DNA of 64,000 bases from Williamsia soli (GCF_017377795.1 NZ_JAFRDR010000009.1:186001-250000); one strand, 5' to 3'. Counted from the first letter of the stretch, positions 1 through 9,058 are shown. Notes: generated from the letters alone by a model not told the origin. Numbers and translations are program-made.

Positions 1-2
1 TG

Positions 3-65
3 AAAAGCCTGCGTGAGGCGTTGCGGTTGGTGGTGCTGACGAGTCGGTTGGATGAGGTTCGTTAG
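3..65 (+). CDS. C-terminal tail of an unidentified protein (partial)
   Basis: An open frame enters from the left edge and ends at TAG 63-65, giving about 20 residues ending in LTSRLDEVR. The composition is typical of an amphipathic helix with Leu, Arg and Glu, and looks like the end of a real protein. The family cannot be recognised from so few residues. Chance reading of a short open frame in high-GC DNA is a real alternative. Confidence 0.25.
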   Translation, partial: KSLREALRLVVLTSRLDEVR

Positions 66-98
66 CCGGTCACAGGTCGAGAAGCGCTCTGCAGCCGG

Positions 99-686
99 TT
101 ACGGCACGACCGGGAGGGCTCTGGCCCGTGCCACAGCGCCCCTACGAGTCGCGCGAAGGACAGGGGTGAACGGGTTGGCGGCACCATCAATGTTCAGCGG
201 CAGATCTTGCGTCTCGATCAGTTCATCCTCCAACAGCCAAGGCTCTGGGTGAGTGACCCAAGAGACGAGCGCATTCTCGGCCATCCACTCCGACAGCCGA
301 GTCTCTCCCTGGCCGAACTTCAGACGTTCAGAGGTGCCAACACGTCTAAGCTCGATTCCCAGCTCCTCGGTTAGCAAGCATCCGAGCGACTTTCGCAATG
401 TCGACACCGATGCGTCACCTGCGTAGTGCAGCTTGACCCGACGCCGGATGTTCTGCTTGCTGGCCTTGCCGACGGCCGGCGGCTTGCTGGGACTGATGCC
501 AACGTAAAGCAATACCAGTTCGTCGCGGTGAACGCACTGCGACACGTCGATGTCCGCGGGCAACGTCTTGAACCACCATCCGTAGACACCGGCCTCCGGT
601 GGAACCGGATACGGCGATGCAAGAACTTCCTCGCGGCTGTAGGTCGGCGCCGCGAAGTAGTCGGTGAGGTCATTCTGCTGAGACAT
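99..686 (-). CDS. GIY-YIG nuclease family protein
   Basis: The 195-residue protein carries the two hallmarks of a GIY-YIG domain: AGVYGWW (about residues 32-38, the GIY strand) and LLYVGIS (about 59-65, the YIG strand). A basic helix with RRRVKLHY follows, where the catalytic Arg of the family lies. A conserved Glu near the C-terminal half is plausible (LLEDELIETQDLPLN resembles the substrate-binding end of single-domain GIY-YIG proteins). Such proteins cleave DNA, often in mobile-element or repair settings. It is divergent from the HNH gene at 769, with 82 bp between them, and the pair may be one small nuclease module. The ATG at 686 is the only good start; its ribosome-binding site is weak. 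Confidence 0.7.
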   Translation of the reverse strand: MSQQNDLTDYFAAPTYSREEVLASPYPVPPEAGVYGWWFKTLPADIDVSQCVHRDELVLLYVGISPSKPPAVGKASKQNIRRRVKLHYAGDASVSTLRKSLGCLLTEELGIELRRVGTSERLKFGQGETRLSEWMAENALVSWVTHPEPWLLEDELIETQDLPLNIDGAANPFTPVLRATRRGAVARARALPVVP

Positions 687-768
687 GGCAACCCCACGGT
701 ATCGCCGCTCCGGGCGACGCGGGGCCGATCACGGAACCTCCGGCGGCCATGTGGTCTAACGTCGAGAA

Positions 769-1869
769 GTGCACGACCTCGACTCCCGCGATCCGTTGGC
801 CCTCGGCCAGCAACTGATGAGTGTGCTTGAAAGCGGTAGACGCACCGCAACATACAAACTCGCGACACTGCTCGCTTTACTCGAGTTCGCAGTCGAGCAC
901 GCACCCGGCGAACGAGACGCTGCCGTAGACGTCGATCTCGATGACCTCGCCGAACGAGTGATTGCGCTTTACTGGCGACAGGTTCGCGACCTCGATGGCC
1001 ACTATTTGAAACAGACATCTCAGAAGGTTGCGAGGATCCCTGATGCGGTGCGCGACCTGAAACAAGTGACCTCCCCGTCCGGAGACGTCACACTGGAGGT
1101 CGCACGCCGTCGCGGGGGCGCGAAGTTTCTCGCCACGCGTGACCTTGTGCGAATGACGCTGGTTCAACAGCCGCTGCTTCGCCTTCAGCGGGTCGGCAGC
1201 GACCTGGTACATGAATGCTTCCTCTACGACGACACCTGGATGCGCGACAATATCTCTGCCAAGGCGGTCGCTGACCACGGCAACGCACTTCGACTGTTTC
1301 CGGGCGTGTGCTTCGCGTTGGCCCGATTGTCGGCGCTACTGAAGCCGGCACTACAAATCGCGTGGGTTAACGATGTGCGCAAGCTGAATCACTTCCTTGA
1401 TCAGGACGTACCCGATCTTCCTGGCCACCTATTCGGCATCGACCGCATTTCGCTCGACCGCGCGCGAGTAGTGCTGACGGCTGAGTTCGGTCAGAGGTGT
1501 TTCTATTGCGATGCCGCAGTCAGTACCGGTGCGCATGTCGATCACGTTCTCCCCTGGTCGCGTGTGGGAATCGACGGTCTGGCGAACCTCGTTTTGGCTT
1601 GTCCGCGCTGCAACTCAAACAAGTCGAGTCTTCTCCCCGCGCCGCTGCATGTATTCGCAGCGCTCGATCGCGGACGCGAGAGGCTGGATGCGTTGGCCCA
1701 GTCGATCGACTGGCCGTGCCAATTCGACAGAACTGCCGCTGCTGCTCGCGGACTGTACGCAACCCAGCCGACGGGGACACCGATCTGGAACGCGGTCAGA
1801 GACATTCACACGACGCGCTCAGACTTTGATTGGAACGAAGCCAGAGGCGCAGCGAGTGACTGGGTCTGA
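769..1869 (+). CDS. HNH endonuclease domain protein
   Basis: A 366-aa protein with a GTG start. The N-terminal 240 residues are helical and match nothing I recognise. The C-terminal part is a clear HNH fold: CFYCD, then HVDHVLPWSR, GLANLVLACPRCNSNKS. This gives two CxxC zinc pairs, the DH catalytic motif and the final Asn/His of the beta-beta-alpha-metal core. HNH proteins with this layout occur as stand-alone nucleases in defence islands and next to restriction genes. The region upstream is shared with a divergent GIY-YIG gene. A role in defence is inferred from domain type and from the defence-rich neighbourhood further right; no partner enzyme is adjacent. Confidence 0.7.
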   Translation: MHDLDSRDPLALGQQLMSVLESGRRTATYKLATLLALLEFAVEHAPGERDAAVDVDLDDLAERVIALYWRQVRDLDGHYLKQTSQKVARIPDAVRDLKQVTSPSGDVTLEVARRRGGAKFLATRDLVRMTLVQQPLLRLQRVGSDLVHECFLYDDTWMRDNISAKAVADHGNALRLFPGVCFALARLSALLKPALQIAWVNDVRKLNHFLDQDVPDLPGHLFGIDRISLDRARVVLTAEFGQRCFYCDAAVSTGAHVDHVLPWSRVGIDGLANLVLACPRCNSNKSSLLPAPLHVFAALDRGRERLDALAQSIDWPCQFDRTAAAARGLYATQPTGTPIWNAVRDIHTTRSDFDWNEARGAASDWV

Positions 1870-2299
1870 TGAATCCCGCTTCTGGCCTGAGACCGAATGG
1901 GTCAGCTCTCCCACAAACGGCGGTCGCTACCCGGCCGGTTAGGCCCTTCGCTAGGGTAACGAAAGCCATGTCCGGCGTGCTCCTACCTCGGCATATCTCA
2001 ACAGCGCGGACTGACCGAAAAGTTCTTTTACAATCATCGGTAACACTGTCGTAGCTTCTTGCTATAACTAGCTGACGCTCCTGAACGTTCGGTGAAACGT
2101 GCTGGTAGTCAAAGCACCTCACAGATTCTCCGAAAGGTTCGTGATGCTCCGCCGTCTTTTAGCTCTTCGGCGCGCCTCGTCGCCCGTCTGATTGATACCT
2201 AATCGCTGACTCACGCGTGCTGCTCATGCTTCAACGCCGACCAACCCCAACGCGGCGATCTCTTCGCTGCTCGATCAACCAACAGAAGGATTCATCATC
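1870..2299. other. 430-bp intergenic region with promoter-like box
   Basis: No convincing gene. GCTATAACTA at 2061-2070 looks like an actinobacterial -10 (TATAAC) and is repeated exactly at 24711-24720, at the left end of the exported HNH gene. No convincing -35 is seen at the right distance. A 15-codon ORF (ATG 2143, GAAAGG upstream) could be a leader peptide but has no further support. The ribosome-binding site AGAAGGA for the gene at 2300 lies at the right end. Confidence 0.35.
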
Positions 2300-2881
2300 A
2301 TGACCACACAGCCTCCGTCCTCTTCGGACATCGGCCAGAACTCAGGACAGCTGTCACGGTCCACACGTGATGACAGTCAGTCGACCTGGAAGAAGCCCCA
2401 GTCGCCGATGAAGTCGAAGAGACTGTCGATCCTCAGCGGGATCAGCGCGATCGCCGCCTTGATGTTGATTGCAGCAATTTCCGGATGCTCCGATGACAAG
2501 GAGTCCACAGCGGCAACCTCGTCAGTCTCGACGGTGACCGCCCCGCCGAGCACGGTGACCGTTCAGCCCACGACCACTGCTCCTCCGGCCGGCACGTCGA
2601 CTTCAGCACCGGCGCCGGTTGCGCCCGCAACCACATCGGCCGCTCCGGCAGGCGGAATCATGCCAGCTGTGGTGTGCATGAACCTGCAGGCCGCCCAAAA
2701 CCTGATTCAGGACAACGGCGTCTTCTTCTCGCGAAGCGAAGACGCCACCGGAGAGGGTCGGATGCAGGTCAATGACAGCAATTGGGTGGTCGTCGGCCAA
2801 ACGCCCGAACCAGGTACTCCAATCACCGAGGGCGACGCCGTTCTCTCCGTCGTCAAAATCGGCGAACCCAGCCCCTGCTAG
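2300..2881 (+). CDS. Membrane-anchored or lipoprotein-type protein with C-terminal PASTA-like domain
   Basis: The 193-aa protein starts at ATG 2300, preceded by AGAAGGA at good spacing. It has a polar tail of about 36 residues, then a basic/hydrophobic segment ending in a lipobox-like AAISGCSDD (Cys near residue 63). A Thr/Pro/Ala-rich linker follows (about 68-125), then a compact C-terminal domain. The opening of that domain (MPAVVCMNLQAAQNLIQDNG) and its VVGQTPEPGTPI segment resemble a PASTA domain, which often binds cell-wall fragments or acts as an extracellular spacer. The long tail before the signal is odd for a lipoprotein: either an internal start (ATG 2408, no RBS) is used or the segment is a TM anchor. 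The gene runs directly into the next lipoprotein (6 bp). Confidence 0.65.
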   Translation: MTTQPPSSSDIGQNSGQLSRSTRDDSQSTWKKPQSPMKSKRLSILSGISAIAALMLIAAISGCSDDKESTAATSSVSTVTAPPSTVTVQPTTTAPPAGTSTSAPAPVAPATTSAAPAGGIMPAVVCMNLQAAQNLIQDNGVFFSRSEDATGEGRMQVNDSNWVVVGQTPEPGTPITEGDAVLSVVKIGEPSPC

Positions 2882-2887
2882 GCGACG

Positions 2888-3373
2888 ATGCGTTCCTCCA
2901 CCCTCCTGGCTGTCGCCGCAAGTTTCGTCCTGCTCACTGCTGGATGCAGCAGCGCTGCAGACGAAACCGAAACGTCTACGAGTAGTTCCGTGACCGCGAT
3001 CTCGTCAGAGACCGCGGTCACGGAGTCCACGACTGCCGCACCGCCGCCGGCGACGTCAACCGTCGCGCCGCCGTCCACCGAACCGCCTCCGCCTGCCCCG
3101 ATCACGTTTGTGTGCGGGGACCTCTCGCTTTACCAATCCGGTACCGCCCTCTACTCAGACGGCACCACCGGTTACGAAGCGTCCTGCGATACCTACGTAC
3201 CACCTACCGGCAGCCAAGACCAGAACGGCGACGGAGTGATCAGTGGGTTCGAGCGTTGCGGAACAATCTGCGGCGAGGAGCCCACGAGCGGGGAGATCCA
3301 GACTCAGCACGGCTGCGAGCAGGGCTACATCACCGGACCGTTGTGCGACGACGTCGGACAGCCCCAACCATGA
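2888..3373 (+). CDS. Small lipoprotein with EF-hand-like calcium loop
   Basis: 161 aa. The N-terminus MRSSTLLAVAASF...LLTAGCSS is a classic lipoprotein signal with Cys near residue 20. A Thr/Ser/Pro-rich linker runs to about residue 75, and then comes a Cys-rich C-terminal domain. DQNGDGVISGFE (about residues 117-128) fits an EF-hand/dockerin-type calcium loop (D-x-N-x-D-G-x-I-x-x-x-E). Surrounding CGTICGEE, HGCEQG and PLCDD supply likely disulphide cysteines. It probably sits on the outer face of the membrane. It follows the PASTA-like gene by 6 bp and precedes a TerD-family gene by 37 bp, so the three may be co-transcribed. No family name is assigned. Confidence 0.6.
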   Translation: MRSSTLLAVAASFVLLTAGCSSAADETETSTSSSVTAISSETAVTESTTAAPPPATSTVAPPSTEPPPPAPITFVCGDLSLYQSGTALYSDGTTGYEASCDTYVPPTGSQDQNGDGVISGFERCGTICGEEPTSGEIQTQHGCEQGYITGPLCDDVGQPQP

Positions 3374-3410
3374 CAGCAACTCGGTGGACATCGACAAGTG
3401 AGGTGCGCTC

Positions 3411-4742
3411 GTGACCGTGGTTTCGAAAGGTTCGAAGTCGGATCTGTCGGACAGCAGATACACCATCACTCTGAGTGGTTCCGGTGTTCGCGGCATTGTC
3501 GACATCGCGGCTGTCCTGCTGGATCAATCAGGAAAAGTACGGTCTGACAATGACTTCGTGTTCTTCAACAACCCGACGGCGCACGGTGTCTCGCTGATCT
3601 CGGACGAGTCGATCACCGTCGACTTGGCGGCGGTTCCTGCCGACGTCCACCGAGTGGTGATCACCGGCAGCACCGAAGCGCAGAATGCACAGTTCGGCCG
3701 CGTAGCCGGCTCGCTGTCGGTCGACATCCGCGGAAACGCGCAGGCGTTCACCTTCGTACCTGACGGACTATCGGTCGAGACGGTGCTCCAAGTCGTGGGG
3801 CTCTACCGGCGCGGAGCTGGTTGGCGTCTCGATGCAATCGGCCAGGGGTACAGCCAAGGTCTCGCCGCCTTCGCGACCGAACACGGGATCGTCGTCGACG
3901 AACCCAGCCCGCAACCTACAGCTGTCCCGGCACCTCCACCTCCTCCTCAGGCTCGGCCGAGTCAGACACCGCCCGCCTCGCCGATCAACTTTTCCAAAGT
4001 GAAAGTGTCGCTCGACAAGAACTCGTACGACAAGACCGCTCGGATCGACCTCAGAAAGAGCCAGGGTGATCCGAGCTGGGTGCTCACCGTCGGCTTGGAA
4101 TGGGACGGACGGGACGCCGTGTACGGACCAAACGGCGAGGTCAGACGGTACGGATACGGCGACTTGGACGTGTACTTCTTCTGTCGAAATGAGGAGACGA
4201 ACAAGTACGTCGTCATCAGCGGTGAGTCGCGACATCGTGGGAGTCTCGACGTCTGGCCTTACATCCAGCATTCCGGCGACAGCAAAGGACCAGGTAACGG
4301 GAACAAGCCCGCTACAGAACAGGTCTGGGTGAAGCCCAACGAGAACGGTGACCTCCTGGTCAACGTCTATCAGAGCGTCGACAACGGGACCGGAGCCATC
4401 GACGAGTTCGGGAAGCCGCGGGTGGCGATTCGCTACGGCCGAGCCGCAGCCAATGGACTACCTGGGCCCGACGCGGACGAGATTCTGGTCTATGTCGGCA
4501 ACAGTCGAGACTCGTACTGGGCGACCATCGCCCACATTGACGTTCAGGATGGCGTCCTGACCGTCGACGGCGAGACCCGGTACAGCGAACCCGGCAGCGA
4601 GAACATGCCCGGTCTCGACATCTCAGGCAACTGGGTGCAAGAGCCCCGCAATGGTCCCGTGGGGCGGAGTAAGAAGTCCAACCGCGGTATAGGTCTGACC
4701 AAATACACCGGTAAATGCTCAGTGCCAGGCGAAGTTTGGTGA
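3411..4742 (+). CDS. TerD-family protein with a second TerA/TerD-like domain
   Basis: 443 aa from GTG 3411. Residues 1-160 form a TerD domain: VDIAAVLLDQSGKVRSDNDF, then FVFFNN, and the closing WRLDAIGQGYSQGLAAFA, which is the diagnostic TerD C-terminal signature. A Pro-rich linker (about 165-188) leads to a second beta-rich domain that begins SKVKVSLDKNSYD and contains VLTVGLEWDGRD. This mirrors the start of TerD domains and suggests a degenerate or TerA-like second copy. TerD proteins bind calcium and belong to stress and phage-response clusters (tellurite resistance, chemical damage). It converges on the big minus-strand operon, whose last gene ends 43 bp away; a canonical TerD lies near the other end. 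It is cytoplasmic (no signal peptide), unlike the two genes before it. Confidence 0.8.
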   Translation: MTVVSKGSKSDLSDSRYTITLSGSGVRGIVDIAAVLLDQSGKVRSDNDFVFFNNPTAHGVSLISDESITVDLAAVPADVHRVVITGSTEAQNAQFGRVAGSLSVDIRGNAQAFTFVPDGLSVETVLQVVGLYRRGAGWRLDAIGQGYSQGLAAFATEHGIVVDEPSPQPTAVPAPPPPPQARPSQTPPASPINFSKVKVSLDKNSYDKTARIDLRKSQGDPSWVLTVGLEWDGRDAVYGPNGEVRRYGYGDLDVYFFCRNEETNKYVVISGESRHRGSLDVWPYIQHSGDSKGPGNGNKPATEQVWVKPNENGDLLVNVYQSVDNGTGAIDEFGKPRVAIRYGRAAANGLPGPDADEILVYVGNSRDSYWATIAHIDVQDGVLTVDGETRYSEPGSENMPGLDISGNWVQEPRNGPVGRSKKSNRGIGLTKYTGKCSVPGEVW

Positions 4743-4785
4743 AGAATTACTAGCCCGACGCGGACGACATGCAGTGCCGACCGGC

Positions 4786-5787
4786 TTATTTTGCATGCGC
4801 GGCGATGACTGCGCGCTTGGCTTCTTTGAACTCGTCATCGTCGATGAGTCCTTGAGCGTGAAGATCGGCCAGTTTCTGCAGTTCCGTCACCAGGCCACTA
4901 CCGGGTGGCGGCGCCGCTACGACACGCGGCGGGAGCGGCGGTTTCCACATGGATACAGGCGGCCCGTCCAGGTTGGACACCCGGCGCCTGAGCTCGTGAA
5001 GGTTTTGCAACGCCCCGTCGCGCAACTTCTTCGGCATTTCAAGTCGATTGGACAGATCAGCATCATCACGTCGACCCCAGGTGAGCACCGCGATGACGTC
5101 ATTCACGTCTCCCGGGATGTACTCGATCGTCTTGATGCTGACGAAGGAAAACACCGTAGTCGTCCGGACGCCACCCTGCGTCGACGCAATGTCCGTAGAC
5201 ACGAGCAGACGATCTTCGAACGCTGCCAGAAATCCTGAACCGCCACTATGAATGATCAACCAGGGTTCTTCTACAGGTCCCGAATGATCCACGATCAGCT
5301 TCTTGTCGCGATCGTCGATCGGTGCGCCGTGCAGACGCAGTGAAAGGTTGGTCGGTGCCGGCTCCCCGGTGTTGAGTACCGGTAGCGGGGCGCTGGCAGC
5401 AGGACTCGGCACCTCCGCTGTTGCCTCCAACAAGTACTCGATATAGTGCCTGACGAAACCCACCTCGTCATTACGTACACTCCCGAAGTCGACGTCGCCG
5501 TAGCGGGTTGTCACCACCAATTTGCGGGACCCAAGATTGATCGGGGTATCGAACTTGATGATCTCCCGGGCCGAAGCCGAGAACACAATATGTTTCGTCG
5601 CCAGGGCGATGCTCATAAACCCCAGCACGCGCTGATTGGTGATGGCGATGCCTTCGGTGGTCGGCTTGAACCGAGTAACCCGCGCGAACGCCCATATCTG
5701 CTCTCCCGGATACAGAAGTGGCGCGAGAGCGTTCGCCCATCGCGCTGCGGTTTTGACCTTGACTCTGGGTGGGCAGACATAGCTCAC
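4786..5787 (-). CDS. PH-like/SHOCT domain protein (copy 2, last gene of the operon)
   Basis: About 333 aa if started at GTG 5787, where the protein VSYVCPPRVK aligns with the start of its neighbour (MSFACAPNV). A longer frame back to TTG 5862 is possible but adds residues absent from the paralogue. Two PH-like beta domains are inferred (about 1-120 and 165-255). The C-terminus ELQKLADLHAQGLIDDDEF is a SHOCT motif, a short amphipathic helix pair often used for oligomerisation. A VSMWKPPL segment precedes SHOCT in both copies. The paralogue lies immediately upstream (5863-6912), so this is a tandem duplication. It may be a scaffold that brings the operon's products to the membrane, but that is inference. 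Confidence 0.7.
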   Translation of the reverse strand: MSYVCPPRVKVKTAARWANALAPLLYPGEQIWAFARVTRFKPTTEGIAITNQRVLGFMSIALATKHIVFSASAREIIKFDTPINLGSRKLVVTTRYGDVDFGSVRNDEVGFVRHYIEYLLEATAEVPSPAASAPLPVLNTGEPAPTNLSLRLHGAPIDDRDKKLIVDHSGPVEEPWLIIHSGGSGFLAAFEDRLLVSTDIASTQGGVRTTTVFSFVSIKTIEYIPGDVNDVIAVLTWGRRDDADLSNRLEMPKKLRDGALQNLHELRRRVSNLDGPPVSMWKPPLPPRVVAAPPPGSGLVTELQKLADLHAQGLIDDDEFKEAKRAVIAAHAK

Positions 5788-5862
5788 AGCGCTACCCGCT
5801 TCGCCGATAGACGTTCCTGTCCATTGAAAGGTCTGTCCAACTTTGTCAACATGGCACGCCAA

Positions 5863-6912
5863 TCAGTTTCGGGTGTGAGAGGCAATCACGGCCCTCTTCG
5901 CTTCGCCGAACTCTTCGTCGGTGATCAAACCCTGGGTGTAAAGATCAGCCAGGCTTCGAATCTCGGAGACCAAACCGTCGGCCGGTTTGGTCTTGGGTTC
6001 AACCACGCGCGGTTTCAGCGGAGGCTTCCACATCGACACCGGTGGACGATTCGCGTCAGAAGCCCTACGGCGCAAATCGTCCAGGTCTAACCGCACCTTG
6101 TCTTGGAGCTCCTTCGGCAACGGCAGGGTATTGGCCCGGTTCAACTCCGCTGCATCGCGATTGCGCCACGTATGCACTTCGAGTACGTCATTCACGATAC
6201 CGACGGAGAGGTCAATTCTGATTATCTCCGAATACAGAAATCGCGTGGTGAGGTGCCCTCGACCTCCGAGATTTGCTTGCGACTTGGAGATCAACAGTCG
6301 ATCGTCGAACGCCGCCAGGAAACCAACACCTGCATTGTTGACGATCATCCACGGGTTTTCGTCGGGACCGCAGAGGTCACGGATGACGCTCCAGGAACCG
6401 TCATCCATGGGACTTCCATAAACACGCGTGAGCGACCTGCGTCGCTTCTTCACCGGCCGACGGTCGGCTAGAACCGGCTGATTGGCGCTCACGGGCTGTG
6501 GCGCGCGGACTTCGTGTGAAATGCGTGGGAGTTCATCCAGACCGCCGGCCGAAGCCTCTACCAGATAGTCAATATAGGGCCGCAGAAACCTGGCTTCTTC
6601 CCGACTGACCGCCCCAAAATTGACTCTCCCCGCTGATGTCGTCACCAACAGCGTCTTGGGTCCGGGGGCAATATCGATGGCCTGGATGTCCCCCACAGCC
6701 GCCTCCAACACAATTCGCCTAGGTTCCATGGAGAAGCTCTCGAACCCGATCAGTCGAAAATCTGTGACAGCGAGCGCTTCTGTCTGCGGTTCAAATCGCG
6801 CGATCCTTACGAAGGCCAAGATTTCCTCGCCCGGGCGAAGGACCGGCGCCAACGCTGCTGCCCACCGCTCGGCGACCATCGAGGTCACGTTAGGAGCGCA
6901 CGCGAAGCTCAC
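5863..6912 (-). CDS. PH-like/SHOCT domain protein (copy 1)
   Basis: 349 aa, GTG start. The start overlaps the stop of the upstream GTPase gene by 4 nt (GTGA), a sign of translational coupling. The N-terminal domain contains LRPGEEILAFVRIARFEP and a beta-hairpin series ending KTLLVTTSAGRVNFG, typical of bacterial PH-like domains. A second, similar domain spans about 160-265 (GVGFLAAFDDRLLISKS). The C-terminal SHOCT motif reads EIRSLADLYTQGLITDEEF. The next gene is a diverged copy with the same domain order and a shared PPVSMWKPPL motif before SHOCT. No catalytic residues are seen. Its coupling to the GTPase suggests a partner or membrane-recruitment role. Confidence 0.75.
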   Translation of the reverse strand: MSFACAPNVTSMVAERWAAALAPVLRPGEEILAFVRIARFEPQTEALAVTDFRLIGFESFSMEPRRIVLEAAVGDIQAIDIAPGPKTLLVTTSAGRVNFGAVSREEARFLRPYIDYLVEASAGGLDELPRISHEVRAPQPVSANQPVLADRRPVKKRRRSLTRVYGSPMDDGSWSVIRDLCGPDENPWMIVNNAGVGFLAAFDDRLLISKSQANLGGRGHLTTRFLYSEIIRIDLSVGIVNDVLEVHTWRNRDAAELNRANTLPLPKELQDKVRLDLDDLRRRASDANRPPVSMWKPPLKPRVVEPKTKPADGLVSEIRSLADLYTQGLITDEEFGEAKRAVIASHTRN

Positions 6913-8066
6913 AGCACTCCCAGATCAGCCAACACCCACCGAACCGGATCCATGCATCGGAACGGTGTGATGCCGTTGGCGTGAAGCCTTGCTCCGACGG
7001 GTGATTCACCGAGTGCAGACACTGCGAAGAATCTGTTCGCGTAGCGCAGACCCGTTCTCGGATTCTCGAGATTCCTCAGCAATGGGCCGGCGTCGAGCTT
7101 CTGGAGAAGACTACTCACTTCTGCGTCCAACAACTGCCCGTCGGCCTCGTCGTACGGGGCTGCTCGCAGGCTCGGATCCCGCGAGAATGCCGCACCCGCA
7201 TTCGTCATGATGCTGCCCCAGTCGCTGCCCTTGACGTTCTGTAGCGCCTGCAGTGCGTCGAACTTCGACAGGATCACCGCAAGCTTGGGAGTTCCGTTGC
7301 CGAGCAGACCCATCACTGTCCGCAGGACCGTTCGCGGGTCGCCGCCCTGATTTGACTGCATAGGTACCAAATCTTGCAGCTGGTGTCGGATCTCATCGAC
7401 CTTGAGCGGGTCAAACATGAACAGGACTGCGTCGGCGGCGGAAAAGAACTGCCAAGAGAAACCTTCGACGTTGGCATTCTCGAGATCCTCGCCGGCCACG
7501 TCCCGAATGACCAGATAGTGCTTGACATCGTTCCAGGTGCCAAGCGTGAAAATCAGGGGCTCATGCTGGTGGCTGCCCTCTGTCGACGCCGAAGGCGTCG
7601 ACCCGAGTATGCCGCGTTCTTCGAATAGTGGCCGCTCGTAATAGTTCTCGTACACTTCAGCGGTCTGCTTGTTCGCGGGCTCGACGATTCTGTTCAACCG
7701 CTCGGCATGTTTCTGCAACTGCTTGATGAGGACCGCGATGTAGACGGTCTTTCCGGTCGCTCTCGCTCCGGCCATCACCACGCATGTCGTCGTGCCCCAG
7801 CGCCACATGTACGGCAATTCGTAGTGACAGATCGGGCATATCTCCGCAACCGGCCCGCCGAGTTGAGACTCCGGCCATTGGGCCTCCGGCACCCAGCTGA
7901 GCGGGGCATCTTGCGGACGCCGCAGCTCACAGGTCTTCCCCATGCGAACCTGCCGGCCGCTGAAAGCAGTTGCGCGTTCGTCATTCTCGAGCGTCGTCGG
8001 TTTCGCTTCCGTCCAGGCGAACCAGTCAGGCACCAGCGGATTGAAGCAACGGGGGCACTTACTCAC
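6909..8066 (-). CDS. Zinc-ribbon P-loop GTPase (DO-GTPase2/TRAFAC-like)
   Basis: 385 aa. An N-terminal zinc ribbon is formed by CPRC (residues 4-7) and CPIC (77-80). The NTPase core shows a P-loop GARATGKT (100-107), a switch/Walker B RDVAGED (D189, of the DxAG type used by TRAFAC GTPases) and an SKFD (267-270) in place of NKxD for guanine recognition. This order matches the 'double GTPase' proteins predicted to work with GAP1 proteins in bacterial conflict systems; that link is recalled from the literature on NTP-dependent conflict systems, not searched. Stop and start overlap both neighbours by 4 nt (VWA gene before, PH/SHOCT gene after). The enzyme probably acts as the switch of the whole operon. 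Confidence 0.8.
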   Translation of the reverse strand: MSKCPRCFNPLVPDWFAWTEAKPTTLENDERATAFSGRQVRMGKTCELRRPQDAPLSWVPEAQWPESQLGGPVAEICPICHYELPYMWRWGTTTCVVMAGARATGKTVYIAVLIKQLQKHAERLNRIVEPANKQTAEVYENYYERPLFEERGILGSTPSASTEGSHQHEPLIFTLGTWNDVKHYLVIRDVAGEDLENANVEGFSWQFFSAADAVLFMFDPLKVDEIRHQLQDLVPMQSNQGGDPRTVLRTVMGLLGNGTPKLAVILSKFDALQALQNVKGSDWGSIMTNAGAAFSRDPSLRAAPYDEADGQLLDAEVSSLLQKLDAGPLLRNLENPRTGLRYANRFFAVSALGESPVGARLHANGITPFRCMDPVRWVLADLGVL

Positions 8067-9058
8067 AGCGTTTTCCTCACTTGGAGCACCGCCAACAGAC
8101 GTCCGACAACGTCGTCGACCAGCCCCGGCTCAGACAGCAGGCGGTCGACAGCGCTCTCGCCCTGGCGTGGTGGCGGCGAGACGGCACCGACGAAGTTGGG
8201 GTCGGCGAGGGCCGCTCGGGACGGTGAGAGGACCAACTGAGTACTCAGACCCCTCGATGCGACCTGCGCAGGAGCGTCAGTGACCGCGATCGTCAGCTGA
8301 GCCCCGTTCTGCGCAACAACAGGTTCGGTCAGGGTGGCGCCGACGCCGAGCCCGGTAGCAGCCACCGCCGCTTGGAACGCGGAGGTCGAGTCATCGTTGT
8401 CCACGCTCACCTCGGTGAGCGTCTGCCCCGCGAGAACTGCGCGCACAGGCGCTCCCGCCGACAACACTGCCGCGACCCCCTTGGCGAGGTCGACCGCAGC
8501 GCTCACGCTCCCGTCCGAGATCAGCGAGCCCATAGAGAGGCTCGAGTCAACGAGTACGACGACCTCCAACTGGCGGTCTGACGGCAGTTGGTCCACCCCG
8601 AGTGCACTGCGCGCCGCCGCTCTGGCGCGCCTCGCGAGAGGACTCAGTGGCAACTCAGGACGGATCAGTCGCGTCGTCACCGAAATCTGCTCGGCACCCG
8701 CAGGACTGATGGTTGCCAATTCGATAGCGCTCAGTCCGGAGACGTCCCGTGGAGTCAGCTGTGCTCGGTCGGGGTCAATCTCGCGCGAGCTGTCCAGACC
8801 GACGGTGACGTGCAGAACAGTCCCCTGCGCGAAGGTTGATTGCGACCCCGCCGGCACCGCCGAGATCACGACATCATGGTCCACCCGCGGAACGATCAGC
8901 ATGCCCGGGCTGTGCACGACCACCGACGGGTCGATCGAACCATCACGCCTGGCGACCAGCTCAGCACCGCCAGTGACACCCGCCACCGACATAGTTACAG
9001 CCAGAGGCCGTCGCGGTAGCTGAGCTGAGCTCGTTCCATCAAGTACAAAAGTCACCAT
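8063..9058 (-). CDS. Cytoplasmic VWA-domain protein
   Basis: 331 aa from ATG 9058, which overlaps the stop of the GAP1-like gene (ATGA). A longer frame to 9139 would run 81 nt into that gene and is not preferred. The N-terminal 150 residues form a beta-rich domain of unknown type. The VWA core begins at LEVVVLVDSSLSMGS, with an intact MIDAS D171-x-S173-x-S175. The later metal-ligand Thr and Asp are less obvious (VGVGATLTEPV and IAVTDAPAQ are candidates). No signal peptide. VWA proteins bind partner proteins through a metal; next to the GTPase gene, the obvious idea is a GTPase- or GAP1-binding adaptor. A second VWA protein in the same operon is exported, so the two sense different compartments. 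Confidence 0.75.
   Translation of the reverse strand: MVTFVLDGTSSAQLPRRPLAVTMSVAGVTGGAELVARRDGSIDPSVVVHSPGMLIVPRVDHDVVISAVPAGSQSTFAQGTVLHVTVGLDSSREIDPDRAQLTPRDVSGLSAIELATISPAGAEQISVTTRLIRPELPLSPLARRARAAARSALGVDQLPSDRQLEVVVLVDSSLSMGSLISDGSVSAAVDLAKGVAAVLSAGAPVRAVLAGQTLTEVSVDNDDSTSAFQAAVAATGLGVGATLTEPVVAQNGAQLTIAVTDAPAQVASRGLSTQLVLSPSRAALADPNFVGAVSPPPRQGESAVDRLLSEPGLVDDVVGRLLAVLQVRKTL

Noticed and set aside
2143-2190. 15-codon ORF with RBS-like GAAAGG upstream, possible leader peptide
   Set aside because: Too short to judge; Leu/Arg-rich content is not matched by any attenuator structure downstream.
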